Positions 39,735 to 45,296 of a stretch of DNA of 45,296 nucleotides are shown here, piece by piece. Where the stretch lies: positions 1 to 45,296 of the forward strand of contig JAZQFN010000025.1 of NCBI GenBank assembly GCA_045539515.1. The letters are read 5' to 3'. How positions within the stretch are numbered: the first letter of the stretch is position 1; each line of letters opens with the position of its first letter. The stretch is from RGIG8748 sp045539515 (lineage in GTDB: Bacteria > Bacillota > Clostridia > UMGS1810). Below the pieces are notes generated by a model. That model searched no databases. It saw only the letters and a program-made list of their open reading frames with translations, and was not told the origin of the DNA. The position numbers were made by a program, and so were the translations under genes.

Positions 39735-42700
39735 TCACACCATTGAAAAGAAGTCCATCTGACTGCTTTCGGGAAGACCATCCAGTATACCGGCTTTTCG
39801 CATTACTTCAATTACGGTCTTATTCGCCTTGGAACGTTGCTGTAGGTCTTCTATAGAATCAAACTTTTCTCCCCCGCGGGCTTCGGCTATTGCTTTTGCC
39901 GCATTGGTACCAACGCCTGCAAGAGCGTTTAAGGGTGGCAGTATACCGGTTTCGGTAGGCATAAACCTGGTGGCATCGGACTTGTACAGGTCTATCTTAT
40001 CAAAGTTAATACCTCTTGCGTACATTTCTATGACAACTTCAAGAATTGTCATAACGTTTCCGTCCTTGGCACTGGCTTCCTTGGCAGCTTCCTTGGCTTC
40101 AAGAGTTTTAAGACTATCCCTTGCCACAAGCTCTCCTCTTGCCATAAGGTCTGCATCAAATTCATCGGCGCGAACCGTGAAATATGCACAGTAAAATTCC
40201 TTAGGATGGTGCACTTTGAAGTAAGCAATTCTGTAAGCACTGGTTACGTATGCAACCGCATGAGCTTTGGGGAACATATATTTAATTTTTTTACAGGACT
40301 TAATGTACCAGTCCGGAACATCGTGTTCCCTCATTATTTCTTCAAATTCTTCCGTAAGGCCCTTACCCTTACGCACACTTTCCATTATTTTAAACGCCTT
40401 GGCATTTTCTACACCGTGGTGAATAAGATAAACCATAATATCGTCACGGGTACAGATGGCATCCTTTAGGGTACATATACCCTGACGCACAAGGTCCTGA
40501 GCATTGTTGAGCCACACATCCGTACCGTGGGAAAGTCCTGAGATACGCACAAGCTCGGAAAATGTTGTAGGCTTTGTGTCCACAAGCATCTGTCGTACAA
40601 ACTTGGTGCCGAATTCCGGTACAGCAAAGGTTCCTACCGGGCTGTTTATTGCTTCGGGAGTAACTCCGAGAGCTTCCGTTCCTGTGAAAAGACTCATAGT
40701 CATGGGGTCGCCCATGGGCACGGTTACCGGGTCTATGCCCGTAAGGTCACGGAGCATTCTTATAACCGTGGGATCATCGTGGCCCAGAATATCCAGTTTA
40801 AGCAGATTGGAGTCGATGGAGTGATAGTCAAAGTGAAGTGTAATGATATCACTCTCGGTATCATCTGCAGGATGTTGTATTGGTGAAAATTCGTGAACAT
40901 CACGGGACTTGGGTACAACTATGATACCGCCCGGATGCTGACCGGTTGTCCTTTTAACACCCGTACACCCTTTAACAAGTCTTTCTATTTCTGCATTGGA
41001 CACATACTGCCCTTTGCCTTCATAATATTTTTTAACAAATCCGTATGCAGTTTTTTCCGCAACGGTACCGATGGTTCCGGCTCTGAATACGTGAGTGCTT
41101 CCGAAAAGCTCTTCTATGTATTTATGGGCTCTGCCCTGATAGTCGCCGGAGAAGTTAAGGTCGATATCGGGCTCTTTATCTCCCGAGAAACCAAGGAAGG
41201 TTTCAAAGGGAATATCGTGTCCGTCTTTATCCATTACGGTTCCACATTCGGGGCAAACCTTATCTTCCATATCGCATCCGCTGCCTACGGAACCGTCATT
41301 TATAAATTCGTGGTGCTTACACTTGGGGCATATATAGTGCGGACAAAGAGAGTTAACCTCGGTAATGTCACTCATATACGCCACAAGAGATGAACCAACT
41401 GAACCTCGTGAACCAACCACATATCCGTCGGAGTTGGACTTACGCACAAGCTTCTGGGCTATAACATAAAGCACAGAATATCCGTTGGATATAATGGAGT
41501 TGAGTTCTACATCTATTCTGTCTTTTACTATTGCAGGTAAATCTTCGCCATAGAGTCTTTGCGCCTTTTCGTAGGTGGAAGAACGCAGAATTTCATCGGA
41601 ATTTGGAATTTCCGGAGGTGCCTTATCGGGAGGAACAGGTACTATACCCTCCTCAATCATATCTGCAATCCTGTTGGTATTTTCTATAACCACTTCTCTT
41701 GCAAGCTTTTCACCCAGATAGTCAAATTCCTTAAGCATTTCCTCTGTGGTTCTTAAGTACAAAGGTGCCTGATCATCGGCATCTTCAAAGCCCTGACCTG
41801 CCATAAGAATTCTTCTGAAAACTTCGTCTTCAGGGTTTAAGAAATGAACATCACAGGTGGCAACAGTAAGCTTGTTGGCACGTTTGCCAAGCTCTATAAT
41901 GGTTTTGTTGATATACTTTAAATCCTCGTCGCTTTCTACAGTACCGTTACGCACGAGAAACGCATTATTGCCCAAGGGTTGGATTTCCAGATAATCGTAG
42001 AATGAAATAAGATTGTTTATACCGTCATAATCCAGATTGTAGGGGTTTTCCAGTATTGTTCTGTATACCTCACCTGCTTCACAAGCGGAACCAATAAGCA
42101 AACCCTCTCTGTATTGCTGAAGAAGGCTTTTGGGTATTCTGGGGTGCCTGTGGAAGTATTCCAGATGGGACTTTGAAATAAGGTGATAGAGATTTCTCAT
42201 ACCCTTTTGACTCTGTACAAGAATAATGCAGTGATAGGGCTTTAATGACTTTATATCCGCCTTGCCCGCAAGAGCAACATTGAATTTATTAACCTCTGTG
42301 ATACCCTTATCATTAAGAATATTTAAAAGCTCGAGAAATACCTCACCGGTAGCCACAGCATCGTCTATGGCACGGTGATGATTGGTAAGCTTAACCTGAA
42401 AGTGCTTGGTAAGAGTATCCAGCTTGTAGTTCTTAAGTCCCTCTACTGTGCATCTGGCAAGTTCCAGAGTATCTATATGAGCAAAGTTATATTCGTAGCC
42501 ATGGTCCTTGGCACCCTGCTTCATAAAGCCTGTGTCAAAGGAAGCATTGTGAGCCACAAGCACGCTTCCCTTTGAAAAATCAAAGAAGCTTTTAAGAGCT
42601 TCGTCAGCTTTGGGTGCATCCTTTACCATATCATCCGTAATTCCGGTAAGCTCGGTTATTCTTGGGGGAATAGGTCTTTCGGGATTTACAAAGGTCTGGA

Positions 42701-44018
42701 AACGATCTACTATTTCACGGTTTTTTACTTTAACGGCACCTATTTCCGTAATGGCATCTCTTGCCGCAGAAAGTCCGGTTGTTTCTATATCAAAGACTAC
42801 AAATTCCCTGTCAAGGTCGCCGTCTGCAACTCCTACAACAACATCGGTAGAATCGTTTACAAGATAACATTCCACACCGTATATTACCTTAATATCGCTC
42901 TTTTCCGAGGCGTGCATAGCTTCGGGAAATGCCTGAACGTTACCGTGGTCTGTAACTGCAATAGCCTTATGGCCCCAGGAAATAGCCGTCTTTATAAGGT
43001 CCTTGGCTTCCGTCATACCATCCATTGTACTCATTTTGGTATGCATATGAAGCTCTACTCTCTTTTCGGCAGAGTTGTCCTTACGGGTGCGCTTTTTGCC
43101 TTTAACTATGGAATTTGCCATAATTACACTTTCCTTGGCAAAGGTATCGTACTGCACCTTACCCTTGGTCTTTACATACATACCTTTTTTAAGGTTTCCT
43201 ATTATTGCTTTTGCCTTATTCTTGGGCAGGAATGCCTTGCAGGAATATGCACCTGCATTGTCCGCTAGGGTAAACATGAGAAGAGTTTTTTCGCTTTTAA
43301 GTTCCCTGGTATCCATGGTTATAATTTCGCCTTCGCACACAACGGAGGACATATCCTCGGTGATATCGCGGAATGGTACGGGAGGTTCTAAGGTTATATC
43401 CTTACCATAGATCATATCGGAATTTTCCTCGCCGGGTTCAGGTTTGGATTCCGCCTGCTTTGGCTCATAAGCCGGAGGAGGCGGAGCTATGGCAATGGCA
43501 TTTAAGGATTTTTCCTTTAATCTTTCCAACTGCTCTTCATCGGCATCGTCCACAAACACGATCTCCACATCGGCTTTGAGCTGAGCCTTAATAAGGCGCA
43601 CCAATGTTTCGGCGCAGTTCATGGAATGGAGCATATCCACGCCGTATTTACAATAAATCTTCAAAACTCCGTCTGAATACTCAGCTCTGCTATCCAGAAA
43701 CAGGTGTCTTACACCGCCGATTATTTCGTTAACATAAAACACAAGGTTGGTGTAATACTTATCTATATCTATATCGTCTATTGTAAGGTTCTCATATTTT
43801 ACACGGAGTATAAACTCATTTAAAGAAAACTTTTCGCACACTGCCCTTTTGTAAGCTTCTATAACATCGTAAGCAATAAGCTCTTCGCTCACCACGGTAA
43901 CTTCCATCTTACGCTCGGCAGAATTTGCATTGGTCTGATATATTACGCAATCTTTGAGTTCATCGGGAATTTCCACACCTTTTATTAAATTTTCCAGTTT
44001 ATATTTTGTAGGTGACAT
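39735..44018 (-). CDS. polC: DNA polymerase III alpha subunit, PolC type
   Basis: Replicative polymerase of low-GC Gram-positive bacteria, 1427 residues. Order of domains: N-terminal NusA-KH-like region, a proline-rich linker near 180-195, an OB fold (about 210-310) and a PHP domain (VELHMHTKMSTMDGM, about 325). A DEDDh proofreading exonuclease is inserted there (FDIETTGLS with Asp410 and Glu412). The rest of PHP, the polymerase palm (EPDIDLNFSGDYQG with Asp951 and Asp953), fingers and C-terminal helix-hairpin-helix follow. A zinc motif (CPKCKHHEF ... CPECG) precedes the palm, as in PolC and unlike DnaE. AGGAAG precedes the ATG, ten bases after ispG. Confidence 0.98.
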   Translation of the reverse strand: MSPTKYKLENLIKGVEIPDELKDCVIYQTNANSAERKMEVTVVSEELIAYDVIEAYKRAVCEKFSLNEFILRVKYENLTIDDIDIDKYYTNLVFYVNEIIGGVRHLFLDSRAEYSDGVLKIYCKYGVDMLHSMNCAETLVRLIKAQLKADVEIVFVDDADEEQLERLKEKSLNAIAIAPPPPAYEPKQAESKPEPGEENSDMIYGKDITLEPPVPFRDITEDMSSVVCEGEIITMDTRELKSEKTLLMFTLADNAGAYSCKAFLPKNKAKAIIGNLKKGMYVKTKGKVQYDTFAKESVIMANSIVKGKKRTRKDNSAEKRVELHMHTKMSTMDGMTEAKDLIKTAISWGHKAIAVTDHGNVQAFPEAMHASEKSDIKVIYGVECYLVNDSTDVVVGVADGDLDREFVVFDIETTGLSAARDAITEIGAVKVKNREIVDRFQTFVNPERPIPPRITELTGITDDMVKDAPKADEALKSFFDFSKGSVLVAHNASFDTGFMKQGAKDHGYEYNFAHIDTLELARCTVEGLKNYKLDTLTKHFQVKLTNHHRAIDDAVATGEVFLELLNILNDKGITEVNKFNVALAGKADIKSLKPYHCIILVQSQKGMRNLYHLISKSHLEYFHRHPRIPKSLLQQYREGLLIGSACEAGEVYRTILENPYNLDYDGINNLISFYDYLEIQPLGNNAFLVRNGTVESDEDLKYINKTIIELGKRANKLTVATCDVHFLNPEDEVFRRILMAGQGFEDADDQAPLYLRTTEEMLKEFDYLGEKLAREVVIENTNRIADMIEEGIVPVPPDKAPPEIPNSDEILRSSTYEKAQRLYGEDLPAIVKDRIDVELNSIISNGYSVLYVIAQKLVRKSNSDGYVVGSRGSVGSSLVAYMSDITEVNSLCPHYICPKCKHHEFINDGSVGSGCDMEDKVCPECGTVMDKDGHDIPFETFLGFSGDKEPDIDLNFSGDYQGRAHKYIEELFGSTHVFRAGTIGTVAEKTAYGFVKKYYEGKGQYVSNAEIERLVKGCTGVKRTTGQHPGGIIVVPKSRDVHEFSPIQHPADDTESDIITLHFDYHSIDSNLLKLDILGHDDPTVIRMLRDLTGIDPVTVPMGDPMTMSLFTGTEALGVTPEAINSPVGTFAVPEFGTKFVRQMLVDTKPTTFSELVRISGLSHGTDVWLNNAQDLVRQGICTLKDAICTRDDIMVYLIHHGVENAKAFKIMESVRKGKGLTEEFEEIMREHDVPDWYIKSCKKIKYMFPKAHAVAYVTSAYRIAYFKVHHPKEFYCAYFTVRADEFDADLMARGELVARDSLKTLEAKEAAKEASAKDGNVMTILEVVIEMYARGINFDKIDLYKSDATRFMPTETGILPPLNALAGVGTNAAKAIAEARGGEKFDSIEDLQQRSKANKTVIEVMRKAGILDGLPESSQMDFFSMV

Positions 44019-44028
44019 TGGTACTTCC

Positions 44029-45066
44029 TCACATTAATTCTATTTCTTTCTTAAGTTCTTCAAAAAGTTCGTCTTCGGGAACTTTTTTTACTATTTCGCC
44101 TTTTTTAAATATAAGTCCTTCGCCGTTTCCGCCGGCTACACCGATATCGGCTTCTCTTGCTTCACCGGGGCCGTTTACTGCGCAACCCATTACAGCCACG
44201 GTTATGGGTTTATTTACAGTATTTAAGTATTCCTCAACTTTTTGTGCAAGAGGAATAAGACCTATGTTTGTTCTTCCGCAGGTTGGGCAGGAAATAAAAG
44301 TGGGCAAATCCTTCTTTAAATCCAAAGCTTTGAGGATTTCCTTTGCAACAATTACCTCTTTAACAGGGTCATCAGTAAGAGAAACTCTTATGGTATCTCC
44401 TATGCCGTCTTTTAAAAGTGTTCCTATGCCGATAGCAGACTTTACGGTTCCTCCGAGAAAAGTTCCGGCTTCGGTTACACCAAGATGAAGAGGATAGGGA
44501 CATTTTTTGCTCATAAGCCTGTATACATCTATTGTTTTATTTACGTCTGATGCTTTAAGCGACACAACAATATCGTCAAAATCGTACTTAAGAAGCATAT
44601 CTATGTGCTTTTGGGCACTTTCTGTCATAGCTTCCGGTGTAGGTCCCCCGTATTTTGCAAGGAGCTCTTTCTCTATGGAGCCTGTATTTACGCCGATTCT
44701 TATGGGCACACCGTACTTTTTGGCACATTCTGCCACAAGGCGGACACCTTCTTCGGAACCGATGTTACCGGGATTTATGCGAACCTTATCTACGCCGTTT
44801 TCCATACTTTCCAGAGCAAGGCGGTAATCAAAATGAATATCGGCAACAAGGGGTATATGTATTTTACTTTTTATTTTTTCAATAGCTTTGGCACTATCAA
44901 TGTCGGGAACAGCCACACGGATAATATCGCAACCAACTTCTTCAAGAGCAAGAATCTGATTAACCGTAGCCTCCGCATCGTTTGTGCGTGTATTGCACAT
45001 GGACTGTATGGCGACAGGGCTTTCTCCGCCTATAAATATATTTCCTATTTTGATTTTTTTAGTCAC
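44029..45066 (-). CDS. ispG: 4-hydroxy-3-methylbut-2-enyl diphosphate synthase
   Basis: [4Fe-4S] enzyme of the MEP isoprenoid pathway, also called GcpE. The 345 residues include SPVAIQSMCNTRTNDAEATV, VADIHFDYRLAL, VRINPGNIG and the cluster cysteines in FISCPTCGRTNIG and VMGCAVNGPGEA. The start is GTG 45066 with GGTGG upstream. The frame stays open 40 codons further back, but those residues are not conserved. The order ispG-polC is a standard Firmicutes arrangement, usually preceded by dxr and rseP, which would lie beyond the window if conserved. Confidence 0.96.
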   Translation of the reverse strand: MTKKIKIGNIFIGGESPVAIQSMCNTRTNDAEATVNQILALEEVGCDIIRVAVPDIDSAKAIEKIKSKIHIPLVADIHFDYRLALESMENGVDKVRINPGNIGSEEGVRLVAECAKKYGVPIRIGVNTGSIEKELLAKYGGPTPEAMTESAQKHIDMLLKYDFDDIVVSLKASDVNKTIDVYRLMSKKCPYPLHLGVTEAGTFLGGTVKSAIGIGTLLKDGIGDTIRVSLTDDPVKEVIVAKEILKALDLKKDLPTFISCPTCGRTNIGLIPLAQKVEEYLNTVNKPITVAVMGCAVNGPGEAREADIGVAGGNGEGLIFKKGEIVKKVPEDELFEELKKEIELM

Positions 45067-45161
45067 AATAACCACCGCTTCCAAAGCATAATAATACATA
45101 TAATATTTTATCATATTTACGTCAGGTAAACAAGAGGTAAAATAAATTTTAAAGCAATCAT

Positions 45162-45290
45162 AACCACCCGTCAAACGGGTGGTTTGCACTAAGGCTATAA
45201 GCCTTTGCTACCGGCCAGCGACTCAAGTCGCTGGCTTTCACATTTGTTCAAGCCCATTGCCTTTGCCGCTTTCGCCGCCCTTTAAAGGGC
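45162..45290. repeat. Multi-hairpin element at the right edge
   Basis: Four closely packed stems: AACCACCCGT / ACGGGTGGTT (45162-45184), AAGGCT / AGCCTT (45191-45205), GCCAGCGACT / AGTCGCTGGC (45214-45235) and GCCC / GGGC (45277-45290). The GC-rich tail (GCCGCTTTCGCCGCCC) contrasts with the AT-rich ispG leader. No gene is seen between 45067 and the edge. It looks like a dispersed repeat or the end of a small mobile element such as an IS200/IS605 end, cut by the window border. Confidence 0.5.
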
Positions 45291-45296
45291 GTTCGT

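Overview
The window looks like chromosomal DNA of an anaerobic, spore-forming, moderately low-GC Clostridia species (Bacillota). Reasons: PolC-type DNA polymerase III directly behind ispG, the sporulation protease SpoIVB, a Firmicutes-style histidine operon with short HisG + HisZ and a PHP-type histidinol phosphatase, strong AGGAGG-like ribosome binding sites, GTG/TTG starts, oxygen-sensitive glycyl radical chemistry, and copper-amine-oxidase-N-like domains on secreted proteins. The genus cannot be fixed from the sequence alone. No rRNA, tRNA, CRISPR array, transposase or integrase gene was seen.

Layout. (1) 163-12311: one long minus-strand his operon from a sigma-A-like promoter overlapped by a paired CACT-NN-AGT operator: hisZ, hisG, an unrelated 714-residue secreted protein, hisD, hisC, hisB, hisH, hisA, hisF, hisIE, PHP phosphatase, and a secreted cyclophilin with copper-amine-oxidase-like repeats. 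All steps from PRPP/ATP to histidine are encoded. (2) 12351-15417: a PhoB/PhoR-like two-component pair with an HD-domain phosphohydrolase, minus strand. (3) 15483-17493: a plus-strand creatininase-family amidohydrolase and a 2-hydroxyacid dehydrogenase. (4) 17553-19899: a membrane-anchored polysaccharide deacetylase and, divergently, spoIVB. (5) 19913-29209: a catabolic, accessory-looking segment: AraC regulator / glycyl radical enzyme / activating enzyme, then a GH99-like (WbsX) protein, a PocR-AraC regulator, a DMT-family permease, another AraC regulator and a GH16-like protein. A decayed second copy of the spoIVB 3' end lies at 24076-24141, so the AraC-GRE-activase cassette is bracketed by spoIVB sequence. 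(6) 29555-35122: a minus-strand housekeeping operon (aminotransferase, trpS, tagO-like, lipoprotein, TSCPD protein) divergent from a PRPP synthetase gene, enclosed by copies of one repeat family in opposite orientation. (7) 35605-36594: a small membrane protein and a small XRE regulator. (8) 36720-45066: minus-strand ispG-polC-nuclease-AraC genes followed by rhaA with its own promoter. (9) The right end is a multi-hairpin repeat that runs off the window.

The most promising candidate for undescribed biology is the 19.9-29.2 kb segment. It holds a short glycyl radical enzyme (about 719 residues) with a GCYEP active-site motif, its activase and three AraC-type regulators. It also holds two sugar-active proteins lacking signal peptides. 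Second in interest are the repeat family with exchangeable hairpins and the secreted protein embedded by a start/stop overlap inside the his operon.
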